From the NCBI RefSeq assembly GCF_039655775.1, contig NZ_JBBYXJ010000002.1, positions 682,001 through 746,000 on the forward strand: 64,000 nt of DNA. Reading direction: 5' to 3'. Numbering within the stretch: the stretch's first letter is position 1; every line of letters begins with the position of its first letter. The stretch comes from Iodidimonas sp. SYSU 1G8. Lineage in GTDB: Bacteria; Pseudomonadota; Alphaproteobacteria; SMXS01. The position numbers and the translations under genes were made by a program. A model generated the notes under the pieces. That model searched no databases. It saw nothing but the letters and a program-made list of their open reading frames with translations, and had not been told where the DNA came from. This document shows positions 8,451 to 17,268 of the stretch, in pieces.

Positions 8451-11400
8451 ATGTATCAAGTCCAAACCCGCCGCCGACTGCGCGCCGGCAGCGTCATCGC
8501 CAGAAGTCTTCTGATCGCGGGTACCGTCGCGACGCCGGGCTATGCCCTGGCCGCCGATCTGACGCTCGACAACAGCCGGAATGAGACGGTTCGGACCTCG
8601 AACGCCAGCAGCGGCGCGGGCAACATCACCATCAATTCGGGCGGCTCGGTGTCCGTCGACGAAGGCGACGCGGTGATCGTCGACAGCAGCCACAAGGTCA
8701 CCAATGGTGGCCGCATTGAGTCCAAATCGGGTTCGGACGGGGTCGGGATTCTTATCGATGGCGCCGGCACCATCACCAGCGTCATCACCAACAATGGTAC
8801 CATCTCGCTCGTCGCCGACACGGACACGGACACGGTCGACCAGAAGAATTATGGCATCCTGCTCGAGGGTGACACCAATCTGGCGGGCGACATCATCAAT
8901 GGCGCGGCGGGGACCATCACCGTCGATGGCCAGGATTCCGTCGGCATCTACACCAAGGGCAGCGTCACCGGGAATATCAAGAACCAGGGCACGATCAACG
9001 CCAGTGGTCTCAGCGGCAACGGCATGCTCATCGACGGACCGGTGACCGGGTCGGTCAGCAACAGCGGTACCATCAACACGGGCAAGGCATCCTTCACCAC
9101 CGGCTTCGGTGATCAGGCCAAGACCACGCCCGAGACGCGCGGCGGCGAAGGCATCGCGGTCAGTGGCAGCGTAACGGCGGGCGTGATCAATGACGGCGAC
9201 GCGCTGACCCAGCAGGAGGAGGCCGATCTCACCTCGGGAAAGGCCGAGGAAATCCGGGGCAAGAAGAAAGACGACGTCGGCACCGACGGCACCATCGCGG
9301 TCCTTGGCGGCGCCAATGCCCTGTGGGTGGGCGCGGGCGGCGGCACGGCCGGCGACATCACCATTGGCGCGGTCGGCACCGAAGGCAACGCCTATGGCGT
9401 GATCAATCGCGGTGATCTCGCCAGTTCCTCGACCACGGAAGGTCAGGCGGTGGAAACCGTGCGGATCGGCGGCCTGACGGGCAGCGCCGGGAGCACCACG
9501 GTCGTCGGCGGATTCTTCAATGATGGCGGTGAGATCACGTCGAAAGCCGTCGGCACGGGCACATCGACCGCGGTCGCGATCGGGGCATTCGCCAATGTGC
9601 CGGAAATCAGGAATACCGGCCTGATCGAGGCCACGGCCGCTGGCGGCATCGCCAACGGCATCGTCATCGAACAGAGCGCCGAAGTCGGCAAGATCGAAAA
9701 TTCCGGGACGATCGTCGCCACATCCGCGACCGCCGCCGCGAACGGCATCGTCGACCGCTCGGGGTCGGTCACCAGCTTCAACAATACGGGCACCGTCGAG
9801 GCTACCGGCTCGACGGCGACGGCCATCGACTTTTCGGCCTCGTCCCAGGACATCACCTTCACGAATACGGGCGACATCACCGGCGCGGTAAAGTTGGGCG
9901 GCGGGGGCGATACGGTGACCATCACCGGCGGCACGCTGACCGGCGACCTCGAACTGGGCGCGGGCAGCAATACACTTACCCTGGCGGATGAGGCGGTCTT
10001 CACCGGCGATCTCACCGCGACACAGGGTCAGGTCGACCTGGTGGTCACCAATGCGACCTTCGCCATCGCGAGCAGCAAGGGCGCGCAGGTCAACAACGCC
10101 AGCTTCGACAAGGATTCGACCTTGTCGATCCCGATCTTCGGCAGCGATTCGACGGCCGGCACGCTCAAGGCCAGTGGCACCGTTTCGTTCGCGGACGGCG
10201 CGACCCTTGTCACCGATTTCAAGACGCTGTCGTCGGAGGACATCACCTTCACCCTGGTCGATTCCACGGCGCTGGCTTTCGAGAGCGATCTGAACGGTCT
10301 CAACATCAATGACACGTCCGCCTTCTTCGACACCATCGTGTCCCTGGACGAGGCCGATCCGACCAACATCATCGTCACCGTCAAGCGGGCGACGGCGGAA
10401 GATCTCGGGCTGAATCCGAACCAGACGGCGATCTTCAATGCGTCGGGCTCGGTACTGGAAGCCGATACGGAACTGGGCGGCGCCATGGCGCGGCTACAGA
10501 CGGACGAGCAGGTGCAGGACGCCTTCAACCAGCTGATGCCGGACAACAGCGGTGCGACCCAGCAAGGCATCTTCAAGAGTCAGGCCGCTATTTTCGGCGC
10601 GATCAACAAGCGTATGGACGGCATCTACAAACTGGATCAGCGCTACAAGGAGCGGGTCGACCGTCTGGCGGGCAAGGATCCAAAGCGGGCCGAAAAGCTG
10701 CGCAAGCGTAATGACTTCACCATCTGGGCCGAACAACTGGTCTATGTCGCCAAGCAGAGCCCGTATGGCAATCAGCTCGGTTTCGGCGGTTACAGCTATG
10801 GCATCGCGGCGGGCGTTGATTACCCGCTCTTCGGTCTCGATGCGGTTGGTGTCAGCATCTCCCAGGTCTGGTCGGAGTACCGGGAAAAGACGTCGTTCGA
10901 CAAACCGACCTCCGTCCAGACGACACAGTTCAACATTTATGCCGGCTATGAGACCAACGGCTTCTTTATCGATGCGACGGGCGGCTATGGCATCAGTTCA
11001 TACGACCAGGAACGCCGTCTGGTGATCGGCACGGTTGACCGGCGCATGTTCAGCGACTGGAGCGGACATCACTTCGCCGCCAATGTGCGTGCCGGTTATG
11101 GCGCCAAGATCGGACGATTCTCGCTCTCGGCCGCGGCCAGCCTCAGCTACATGAAGCTTCATGAAAGCGGCTATGTGGAACGAAGCATCCAGGCCACCAA
11201 CGAGGAAGCCACCAAGACGGAAGCCACCACGCCCGACGGTGTGAAGCTGGTGGTCTCGTCACAGGATGTGGAGTTCCTGCGCGGCAATATCGGCGTCCAG
11301 CTCGGCATGCGGATCGAGGACGGCACCGGCATCATCGAACCGCAGCTGCGCGCCGGCATGACACGCGAGTTCAGCTACAAGGGGCCCGTCAACGTCGCTC

Positions 11401-11591
11401 ACTTCCTGCAGGGCGGGCCGGCCACCGCGTTCACAACCCTTGGCGAACTGGGCTCGGCCAGCACGTTCTATGCGGGTACGGGTGTCGACCTCAGCGCTTA
11501 TTTCGGCACGTTGTCCTTCGACTACGATGTGGAATTCGGCGGCGGCAAGCTGAACCATGTCGGTTCCGCCACGGTCCGCGTCAGCTTCTGA
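8451..11591 (+). CDS. Type V autotransporter with repeat-rich passenger
   Basis: A 1046-residue secreted protein. A signal peptide (LLIAGTVATPGYALA then ADLT) ends near residue 35. The passenger, about 36-680, is rich in Gly, Thr, Ser, Asn and Asp with recurring N-x-G-T-I turns (NNGTISL, NQGTINAS, NSGTINTG, NTGTVEA), the pattern of a right-handed beta-helix. A helical linker near 690-750 leads to a C-terminal beta-barrel from about residue 755 (FTIWAEQLVY) to the terminal aromatic F of TVRVSF. The family threads its passenger across the outer membrane. No protease triad was seen, so an adhesin or surface-coat role is more likely. It stands alone with a hairpin after its stop. Confidence 0.88.
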   Translation: MYQVQTRRRLRAGSVIARSLLIAGTVATPGYALAADLTLDNSRNETVRTSNASSGAGNITINSGGSVSVDEGDAVIVDSSHKVTNGGRIESKSGSDGVGILIDGAGTITSVITNNGTISLVADTDTDTVDQKNYGILLEGDTNLAGDIINGAAGTITVDGQDSVGIYTKGSVTGNIKNQGTINASGLSGNGMLIDGPVTGSVSNSGTINTGKASFTTGFGDQAKTTPETRGGEGIAVSGSVTAGVINDGDALTQQEEADLTSGKAEEIRGKKKDDVGTDGTIAVLGGANALWVGAGGGTAGDITIGAVGTEGNAYGVINRGDLASSSTTEGQAVETVRIGGLTGSAGSTTVVGGFFNDGGEITSKAVGTGTSTAVAIGAFANVPEIRNTGLIEATAAGGIANGIVIEQSAEVGKIENSGTIVATSATAAANGIVDRSGSVTSFNNTGTVEATGSTATAIDFSASSQDITFTNTGDITGAVKLGGGGDTVTITGGTLTGDLELGAGSNTLTLADEAVFTGDLTATQGQVDLVVTNATFAIASSKGAQVNNASFDKDSTLSIPIFGSDSTAGTLKASGTVSFADGATLVTDFKTLSSEDITFTLVDSTALAFESDLNGLNINDTSAFFDTIVSLDEADPTNIIVTVKRATAEDLGLNPNQTAIFNASGSVLEADTELGGAMARLQTDEQVQDAFNQLMPDNSGATQQGIFKSQAAIFGAINKRMDGIYKLDQRYKERVDRLAGKDPKRAEKLRKRNDFTIWAEQLVYVAKQSPYGNQLGFGGYSYGIAAGVDYPLFGLDAVGVSISQVWSEYREKTSFDKPTSVQTTQFNIYAGYETNGFFIDATGGYGISSYDQERRLVIGTVDRRMFSDWSGHHFAANVRAGYGAKIGRFSLSAAASLSYMKLHESGYVERSIQATNEEATKTEATTPDGVKLVVSSQDVEFLRGNIGVQLGMRIEDGTGIIEPQLRAGMTREFSYKGPVNVAHFLQGGPATAFTTLGELGSASTFYAGTGVDLSAYFGTLSFDYDVEFGGGKLNHVGSATVRVSF

Positions 11592-11599
11592 AGGCACGA

Positions 11600-11626
11600 A
11601 GCCCGGCCGGCGATGCCGACCGGGCT
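11600..11626 (+). terminator. Hairpin after the autotransporter gene
   Basis: AGCCCGG-C-CGGC, GAT, GCCG-A-CCGGGCT is a strong 11-bp stem with one mismatch, 8 bases after the autotransporter stop. It also lies between convergent genes, so it can serve both strands. There is no T run, so termination efficiency is uncertain. Confidence 0.5.
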
Positions 11627-11655
11627 CCGTCCTGCGGTAGCCGGTTGAGGGACGA

Positions 11656-12348
11656 CTACAGCGTTGAGACCGCCTTGGTGGACTTGATCCGGGGCAGGGC
11701 CTCCAGTTCGGATTTGCTCAGAGACAGACTCATGGGCTTGCCCTCCGGCGCCGTGGCGAGCTTGTCCGGCGCGACGACAAAGCGTGTTTGGCCCACCCCC
11801 AGCACACCGCCGAATTCGACGATCAGATGCTCGACGGTGCCGTCCTCGTTCAGGATCAGGTCGTGAATTTTGCCGCTCTCGGACATGGCGGCCAAGGTCA
11901 CGGTCCTGTCGATGAAGGAACTCGCGAGGCGATCGCCGTCGCTGGCCAGCGTCGATGGATCGAATGACGGCGCGTTGTCCATTTCCTCCGGCGTGACCTG
12001 CATCTGGATTATCGGCGCCTTTTCCTGGTCTCGCCGGATCACGGTCGCCTTGAATTCCACCTGTACGTTTTTGCCGCCCACGCCAAGAACGGTGCCGCTG
12101 GAGACGACGACTTTCTGAATTCTGTTGGCGCTATCCAGGACGAGATTTGCGACGCTGCCGAGGCGCTCACCTGCAGCCGAGAACACTGGCGCGCCGATGG
12201 TGTGACGGGCCGAGACAGCGTGAGCGCCCAAAATGGCGCGGCCCTGTTCGACCATCATGATGTCCGTAGCGCTCGCTTCCTGCGCCGTCGCGGGCAGTGT
12301 CGGCGCGAGGCAGGCAACGACTCCGGCGGCGAAAGCCAATCGGCGCAT
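11656..12348 (-). CDS. Exported PRC-barrel domain protein
   Basis: A 230-residue protein with a signal peptide (MRRLAFAAGVVACLAP...ATAQEAS) and two PRC-barrel units. The first is around residues 45-100 (GAPVFSAAGERLGSVANLVLD); the second is around 145-205 (LAAMSESGKIHDLILNEDG). PRC-barrels are small beta-barrels that mediate binding in photosynthetic reaction centres, RimM and many stress proteins. I start at 12348 because GGGAG lies 8 bases before this ATG and the signal peptide begins here; an in-frame start at 12402 would add an odd basic extension. A stress sigma-factor promoter match lies just upstream. Confidence 0.85.
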   Translation of the reverse strand: MRRLAFAAGVVACLAPTLPATAQEASATDIMMVEQGRAILGAHAVSARHTIGAPVFSAAGERLGSVANLVLDSANRIQKVVVSSGTVLGVGGKNVQVEFKATVIRRDQEKAPIIQMQVTPEEMDNAPSFDPSTLASDGDRLASSFIDRTVTLAAMSESGKIHDLILNEDGTVEHLIVEFGGVLGVGQTRFVVAPDKLATAPEGKPMSLSLSKSELEALPRIKSTKAVSTL

Positions 12349-12400
12349 AGTCTCGACTCCCATGCTGCACGGCGCTCGCCGCCGTCGCGCACGGGTTTTC

Positions 12401-12426
12401 AACGTCAGCCGTAATCCGATTGTTCC
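12401..12426 (-). promoter_or_regulatory. EcfG-type general-stress promoter upstream of the PRC-barrel gene
   Basis: On the minus strand GGAAC (12426-12422), 17 bases, CGTT (12404-12401) matches the GGAAC-N16/17-CGTT consensus of alphaproteobacterial EcfG sigma factors. The ATG of the PRC-barrel gene is 52 bases downstream, a sensible leader length. PRC-barrel genes are common members of this regulon. Confidence 0.65.
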
Positions 12427-12433
12427 GCTGGCG

Positions 12434-13483
12434 TCAGGTCACGCCCGACCAGACGGCGGCGGTGCCCCTGCCATTCTCTTTCGCGGCATAAAGCGCCTGA
12501 TCGGCGGCTTTCAGCAGGCGCGCGGCAAAATCCGTTCCGGTGTCGACGGGTGCCTGAGCCAGGCCTGCCGTGATGCTGAAGGGAATTTCAAGGGCGCCGA
12601 ACGACAGCGGGCCGCGCGCGACGACCGAACGGCACAGCTTGGCGCCGAACTCTTCCAGGTCGCCGCGCGGAACGCCCGGGGCGATGACGATGAGTTCGTC
12701 GCCGCCCCAGCGCCCGAGAATATCGTACGGACGTAGCTGTTCGCGCAGGCGGCTTGTCGCCTCCTTCAACACGGCATCGCCGGCGGGGTGGCCGAAGCGA
12801 TCGTTGATTCCCTTGAAGTGGTCCAGATCGATCGCCACGACGGTCACCGGCTCGCGGCTGCGGGCCGCCCGCTTGATCTCCCGCTGCATCAGGTCCTCGA
12901 CACCACGCCGGTTCCAGATCCAGAGCAGCGGATCGATCAGCATCTCGCGACGGGTCGCCTCCAGTTCCCGGATCAGCTCGGACTGCGCCTCGCCCAGGTC
13001 GCGGTTCAGCAGCATGGCTTCGAGCCAGGCACCCAGATCGTCGAGGGATTGCCGGTCGGCCTCCGAGAATGCTCTCGGCGTGCGGTCTATGATGCAGAGC
13101 GTGCCGATGCAGTGACCTTCGCTGTTATGGATCGGCCTGCCGGCATAGAAGCGGATGTTCGGATCGCCGGTCACCAGTGGATTATCGGCGAAGCGTGGGT
13201 CGTCCAGCGCGTTCGGAACGATCATGGTATGGCCGCTGGCGACCACATGACCGCAAAACGAGATGTCCCGTCCCGTTTCCCTGACGTCCAGGCCGACCGG
13301 AGACTTGAACCATTGCCGGTCACCGTCGACAAGGGTGAATGAGGTCATGGGCGTGCCGAACAGCCGCTGCGCCGTGCGGGTGACACGGTCGAATTGCGCT
13401 TCCGCCGGCGTCGACAGCAGCAACATGCGGTCAAGGGATTGCTGACGGGCTTCCTCATTGTCTGGATGGGGGGGAGTCAGCAT
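12434..13483 (-). CDS. GAF-GGDEF diguanylate cyclase
   Basis: A 349-residue cytoplasmic protein. A GAF domain (about 25-165) of the type linked to GGDEF proteins is marked by DISFCGHVVASG and FYAGRPI. A GGDEF domain (about 183-345) follows. The active-site loop reads RWGGDEL at 258-264, with Leu in place of the usual Phe, a substitution found in active enzymes. RPYD at 251-254 sits exactly five residues upstream and fits the RxxD inhibitory site for product feedback. The predicted product is cyclic di-GMP. No transmembrane segment is seen, so the GAF domain should sense a cytosolic signal. Confidence 0.92.
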   Translation of the reverse strand: MLTPPHPDNEEARQQSLDRMLLLSTPAEAQFDRVTRTAQRLFGTPMTSFTLVDGDRQWFKSPVGLDVRETGRDISFCGHVVASGHTMIVPNALDDPRFADNPLVTGDPNIRFYAGRPIHNSEGHCIGTLCIIDRTPRAFSEADRQSLDDLGAWLEAMLLNRDLGEAQSELIRELEATRREMLIDPLLWIWNRRGVEDLMQREIKRAARSREPVTVVAIDLDHFKGINDRFGHPAGDAVLKEATSRLREQLRPYDILGRWGGDELIVIAPGVPRGDLEEFGAKLCRSVVARGPLSFGALEIPFSITAGLAQAPVDTGTDFAARLLKAADQALYAAKENGRGTAAVWSGVT

Positions 13484-13561
13484 GTCACATCGTGCCTCGT
13501 AACAGGTTCGGGCGGGTGATCAAATCACCTGGTCCAGCGGCGATCAACCCCCAGAACGTCG

Positions 13562-15238
13562 TCAAATCGCCGCCTGCCCCAGCGCTTGGGCGATCATGGA
13601 TCGCGCGGTTTCCCGCTCCGCCATCACCACGGTCGTCGCGCCATGGCCGGCCAGATAATCCAGCTCGGCGTCGGAATGCGCGCGGGCGATGATGTTGAGC
13701 GACGGATTGATCGCTCTCGCCTGCGAGACGACCTGGCCGGCCTCGAACGATTCCGGAATGGCGACGAACAGCCAGCGCGCCTCGGCGAGATTGGCGGCGG
13801 CGAGAACCTCGGCCGAGGCGGCGTTGCCAGCAATGGCCTCGATGCCGCGTCCGTGGAGATGTTCCAGGCGACCCTTGTTGTCCTCGATGACGACGACAGG
13901 CTGGCCACGATCCTGGAACGTCTGTCCAATCAGGCTTCCCACCCGGCCAAACCCGATGATCACCGCGTGATCCACCTTCGAGGTCGTGGTCAAGGGTTCG
14001 GCCTCGGGCGTTTCGACCGCCACGCCTGCCGGCGCCTTGCGCTTTTTCTCCCAGTGGTCGAGCAGGGTGAAAAAGAACGGATTGGCGAAGATGGAAATGA
14101 TCGCGCCGGCCAGGATCAGGTCCTGTCCTTCCTGCGGCAACAGCCCGAGACCGACACCGAGCGCCGCCAGGATGAATGAGAATTCACCAATCTGGGCCAG
14201 GCTGGCCGAAATGGTGAGGGCGGTTCCCTTGGCGTGGCCGAAGGCGCGGACGATGAAGTACGCGGCCATCGACTTGCCGATCAGGATGATGAAGACGGTT
14301 GCCAGCAGCGGCAGCGGATGCTCGATGATGATCTTTGGATCGAACAGCATGCCGACCGACACGAAGAACAGGACGGCGAAGGCGTCGCGCAGCGGCAGGG
14401 TCTCTTCCGCGGCGCGGTGGCTGAGATGGGACTCGCTCAGGATCATGCCGGCGAAGAACGCGCCGAGCGCGAAGGAGACGCCGAACAATTCGGCGGCGCC
14501 ATAGGCCACGCCCAGAGCGATCGCCAGCACGGCGAGCCGGAACAGCTCGCGTGATCCGGTGTGCGCCATGTAGTGCAGCGCCCAGGGGATGACCCGGCGG
14601 CCGACCACGAGCATGAAAGCGATGAACGCCGCCACCTTGCCCAAGGTAATCGCCAAGGTCACGGCGATGTCGCCGAAGCCCAGCGACGGGGCTGCGCCGC
14701 CATCGGCGGCATTGAGCAGACTGGCCAGCGCGGGCATCAGTACCAGCGCGAGCACCATGGCCAGATCCTCGACGATCAGCCAGCCGACGGCGATGCGTCC
14801 GCGTTCGGTCTCGATCAGCCGCCTCTCCTGTAGCGCGCGCAGCAGCACCACGGTACTGGCGACCGATAGCGCCAGGCCGAAGACCAGTCCCGCGCCGATC
14901 GGCCATCCCATGGCCCAGCCAAGCGCCACGCCAAGGACCGTCGCCAGCGAGATTTGTCCGATAGCGCCGGGGATGGCGATGGCCTTGACCGTGAGCAGAT
15001 CGCGCAGGGAAAAGTGCAGGCCGACACCGAACATGAGCAGGATGACGCCGATCTCCGCCAGTTCCGTCGCCAAGGCTGCGTCCGCCACGAAGCCGGGGGT
15101 GCCGGGTCCGACCAGCACGCCCGCGAGTAGATATCCCACGAGAGGCGAGATGCGCAGGCGATTGGCGATGGCGCCGAAGATGAAAGCCAGGCCGATGCCG
15201 GCTACGATCATGGTGATAAGCGGTGTCTCGTGGGGCAT
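13562..15238 (-). CDS. Kef-type cation:proton antiporter (CPA2) with RCK domain
   Basis: A 558-residue transporter. About 12 membrane segments fill residues 1-385, with the CPA2 signature VILLMFGVGLHFSLRDLL and FFAGMILSES. A TrkA-N/RCK nucleotide-binding domain follows at about 415-540 (HAVIIGFGRVGSLIGQ). The architecture matches YbaL/RosB-like members that exchange K+ or Na+ for protons. There is no C-terminal TrkA-C domain. The gene is divergent from a small XRE regulator across 118 bases that contain a 23-bp palindrome, so it may be under that regulator's control. Confidence 0.92.
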   Translation of the reverse strand: MPHETPLITMIVAGIGLAFIFGAIANRLRISPLVGYLLAGVLVGPGTPGFVADAALATELAEIGVILLMFGVGLHFSLRDLLTVKAIAIPGAIGQISLATVLGVALGWAMGWPIGAGLVFGLALSVASTVVLLRALQERRLIETERGRIAVGWLIVEDLAMVLALVLMPALASLLNAADGGAAPSLGFGDIAVTLAITLGKVAAFIAFMLVVGRRVIPWALHYMAHTGSRELFRLAVLAIALGVAYGAAELFGVSFALGAFFAGMILSESHLSHRAAEETLPLRDAFAVLFFVSVGMLFDPKIIIEHPLPLLATVFIILIGKSMAAYFIVRAFGHAKGTALTISASLAQIGEFSFILAALGVGLGLLPQEGQDLILAGAIISIFANPFFFTLLDHWEKKRKAPAGVAVETPEAEPLTTTSKVDHAVIIGFGRVGSLIGQTFQDRGQPVVVIEDNKGRLEHLHGRGIEAIAGNAASAEVLAAANLAEARWLFVAIPESFEAGQVVSQARAINPSLNIIARAHSDAELDYLAGHGATTVVMAERETARSMIAQALGQAAI

Positions 15239-15293
15239 CCTGCTACCAACTCTCCTGTGATCGTCCTATGGCGAGTAGAATGAACGGTCCGCC

Positions 15294-15322
15294 TTGACAA
15301 ATCAACCAATTTGGTTGATTTA
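15294..15322 (+). promoter_or_regulatory. Promoter with a 23-bp palindromic operator before the XRE gene
   Basis: Perfect half sites AAATCAACCAA (15299-15309) and TTGGTTGATTT (15311-15321) flank one central T. The palindrome lies directly after a TTGACA (15294-15299), with GATTTA (15317-15322) 17 bases further as a -10. A repressor bound here would block RNA polymerase. It is 36 bases before the xre start and 60 bases before the antiporter start on the other strand. Confidence 0.65.
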
Positions 15323-15356
15323 ATTCAAAATAACTGAAACGCAAAGGTCGCAGGAC

Positions 15357-15596
15357 GTGTCCAAGATCGAGCCAGCGCAGTGCCGTGCCGCCCGTGGTCT
15401 GCTCAACTGGAACCAGGAGGACCTGGCGCGGCATGCCGGTGTCTCGCGCAGCACCGTCCGGGAGTTCGAAGCGGGCCACCATGAGTTGCACCGGGCAACC
15501 GAGGCGCAGCTCGTCCGCGCGCTGGAGGATGCGGGGGTGTGTCTGATCGTCGCGGATGACCAAGGGGTGGGGGTGCGGATGGCGCGCCCGGCCTAG
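15357..15596 (+). CDS. Small XRE-family helix-turn-helix regulator
   Basis: A 79-residue protein that is almost only a Cro/C1-type helix-turn-helix domain (AARGLLNWNQEDLARHAGVSRSTVREFEAG). It starts with GTG. Similar short single-domain regulators are common in alphaproteobacteria. The perfect palindrome between the -35 and -10 of its own promoter strongly suggests autorepression, with possible control of the divergent antiporter gene. Confidence 0.85.
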   Translation: MSKIEPAQCRAARGLLNWNQEDLARHAGVSRSTVREFEAGHHELHRATEAQLVRALEDAGVCLIVADDQGVGVRMARPA

Positions 15597-15618
15597 CAGC
15601 GGATGCCGGCGCCGCTGC
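15596..15618 (+). terminator. Hairpin after the XRE gene
   Basis: GCAGCGG (15596-15602), 9 bases, CCGCTGC (15612-15618) forms a 7-bp GC stem starting at the stop codon. No T run follows, so it is a weak terminator candidate. Confidence 0.3.
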
Positions 15619-15720
15619 CGACGCGAAAATCCGTGGTAGCGTTCGCGGCGATGGATTATTGAATAGACGCTTCCGGACGAGGAAACCGGCGGCGTTTCTC
15701 AGTCCGCGAGCACCCAGCCC

Positions 15721-17019
15721 ATGATACCTGCCGCCGCCGATGCACGGACCACGCGTCCGCTGTCCCGCAAGGATATGAAGACCCTGACGCTGTCCGCCCT
15801 GGGCGGCGCGCTGGAATTCTACGACTTCATCATCTTCGTGTTCTTCACGGCGGTCATCAGCCAGCTGTTCTTCTCGCCCGAGCAATCGTCCTGGGCCAAG
15901 GAGGCGCAGACCTACGGCCTGTTCGCGGCGGCCTATCTGGCGCGGCCGCTGGGCGGCATCGTCATGGCGCATTTCGGCGATCTGGTCGGCCGCAAGCGCA
16001 TGTTCACCTTCAGCATCTTCCTGATGGCCGTGCCGACCTTCGCCATGGGCGTTTTGCCGACCTACGCCGATATCGGCATCTGGGCGCCCATCCTGATGCT
16101 GCTGCTGCGCATCGTGCAGGGCGCGGCGATCGGCGGCGAGGTGCCCGGCGCCTGGGTCTTCGTGTCCGAGCATGTGCCGGACCGGCATATCGGCTTCGCC
16201 TGTGGCACGCTGACCGCCGGTTTGACCTTCGGAATCCTGCTCGGCTCGATCACGGCGACCGTCATCAACCAGGTGCTGCCGCCCGCCGAGGTGATGGAGT
16301 ATGGCTGGAGGATCGCCTTCATTCTCGGCGGCGTCTTCGGACTGTTCGGCGTCTACCTGCGACGTTATCTCAGCGAAACCCCGGTCTTCGAGGAGATGCG
16401 CCAGCACAAGGCGCTGGCCCGCGAGCTTCCGGTCAAGACCGTGATCGTCGGCCACCCCGGCTCGGTCGTGCTGTCCATGCTGCTGACCTGGATGCTGACG
16501 GCGGCCATCGTGGTCGTGATCCTGATGACGCCCGGCATCCTGCAAAATCAGTACGGCTTCACCCCGGTCATGGCGCTCGAGGCGAATATCGCGGCGGTGG
16601 TGTCGCTGACTTTCGGCTGTCTCATCGCCGGCTGGGCGGTGGACCGCTACGGCCCGGGCCTGACGTTCATGGTCGGCAGTGTTCTGCTCGCCGTTACCGT
16701 GCATTCCTTCTACACCACGATCGGCGAGCAGCCGTCACTGCTGCTGCCGCTCTATGCGGTGACCGGCTTGACCGTCGGGATCGTCGGCGCGGTGCCGTTC
16801 GTCATGGTTCGCGCGTTTCCCGCCGCCGTGCGTTTTTCCGGCCTGTCGTTCTCCTACAACATCGCCTACGCGATCTTCGGCGGCCTGACGCCAGTCGCGG
16901 TCGCGGCGCTGCTCAAGGAAAGCACCCTCGCGCCGGCCTACTACGTGATGGGAACCTGCGTGATGGGCTTCGTCATCGGCATTTATCTCAAGGTGACGGG
17001 CTTCGCCCGCCGCGGTTGA
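15721..17019 (+). CDS. MFS transporter, metabolite:H+ symporter (MHS) family
   Basis: A 432-residue protein with 12 predicted membrane segments. The start of helix 1 reads GGALEFYDFIIFVFF, and the loop motif ARPLGGIVMAHFGDLVGRKRM is the MHS signature, followed by RIVQGAAIGGEVPGAW. This family takes up organic acids and osmolytes such as citrate, alpha-ketoglutarate, proline or shikimate with protons; the substrate here is unknown. It is flanked by the XRE gene and a small protein gene and is probably transcribed alone. Confidence 0.9.
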   Translation: MIPAAADARTTRPLSRKDMKTLTLSALGGALEFYDFIIFVFFTAVISQLFFSPEQSSWAKEAQTYGLFAAAYLARPLGGIVMAHFGDLVGRKRMFTFSIFLMAVPTFAMGVLPTYADIGIWAPILMLLLRIVQGAAIGGEVPGAWVFVSEHVPDRHIGFACGTLTAGLTFGILLGSITATVINQVLPPAEVMEYGWRIAFILGGVFGLFGVYLRRYLSETPVFEEMRQHKALARELPVKTVIVGHPGSVVLSMLLTWMLTAAIVVVILMTPGILQNQYGFTPVMALEANIAAVVSLTFGCLIAGWAVDRYGPGLTFMVGSVLLAVTVHSFYTTIGEQPSLLLPLYAVTGLTVGIVGAVPFVMVRAFPAAVRFSGLSFSYNIAYAIFGGLTPVAVAALLKESTLAPAYYVMGTCVMGFVIGIYLKVTGFARRG

Positions 17020-17072
17020 CAGGGTGTTAGCAGACACTACCTCAGGTTCAGGGAACAGTGAGGAGAGGTGTC

Positions 17073-17243
17073 ATGCAAGCGACCCAGATCATCGACTATG
17101 CCCAGCGGCTTTATCGCGCGCACGGCGACCACGCCGAATACGAAGCGGCGACGAAAGCCGAGGAATGTAGCGCGCGCGGCAACAAGGACGAGGCCGCCGT
17201 TTGGGAGAAGGTCAGGCTGGCCATCCGCGAGATGCGGCCCTGA
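17073..17243 (+). CDS. Small conserved-looking protein of 56 residues
   Basis: A short acidic/basic helical protein (MQATQIIDYAQRLYRAHGDH at its start) rich in Ala, Glu, Arg and Lys, ending KVRLAIREMRP. I choose the ATG at 17073 because AGGAGAGG sits 6 bases before it; the in-frame GTG at 17058 has none. Coding character is good and a clean ribosome site is present, but I cannot name a family or function. Confidence 0.6.
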   Translation: MQATQIIDYAQRLYRAHGDHAEYEAATKAEECSARGNKDEAAVWEKVRLAIREMRP

Positions 17244-17268
17244 CCAGCCTGTGGCCTGATCCGCGGCG

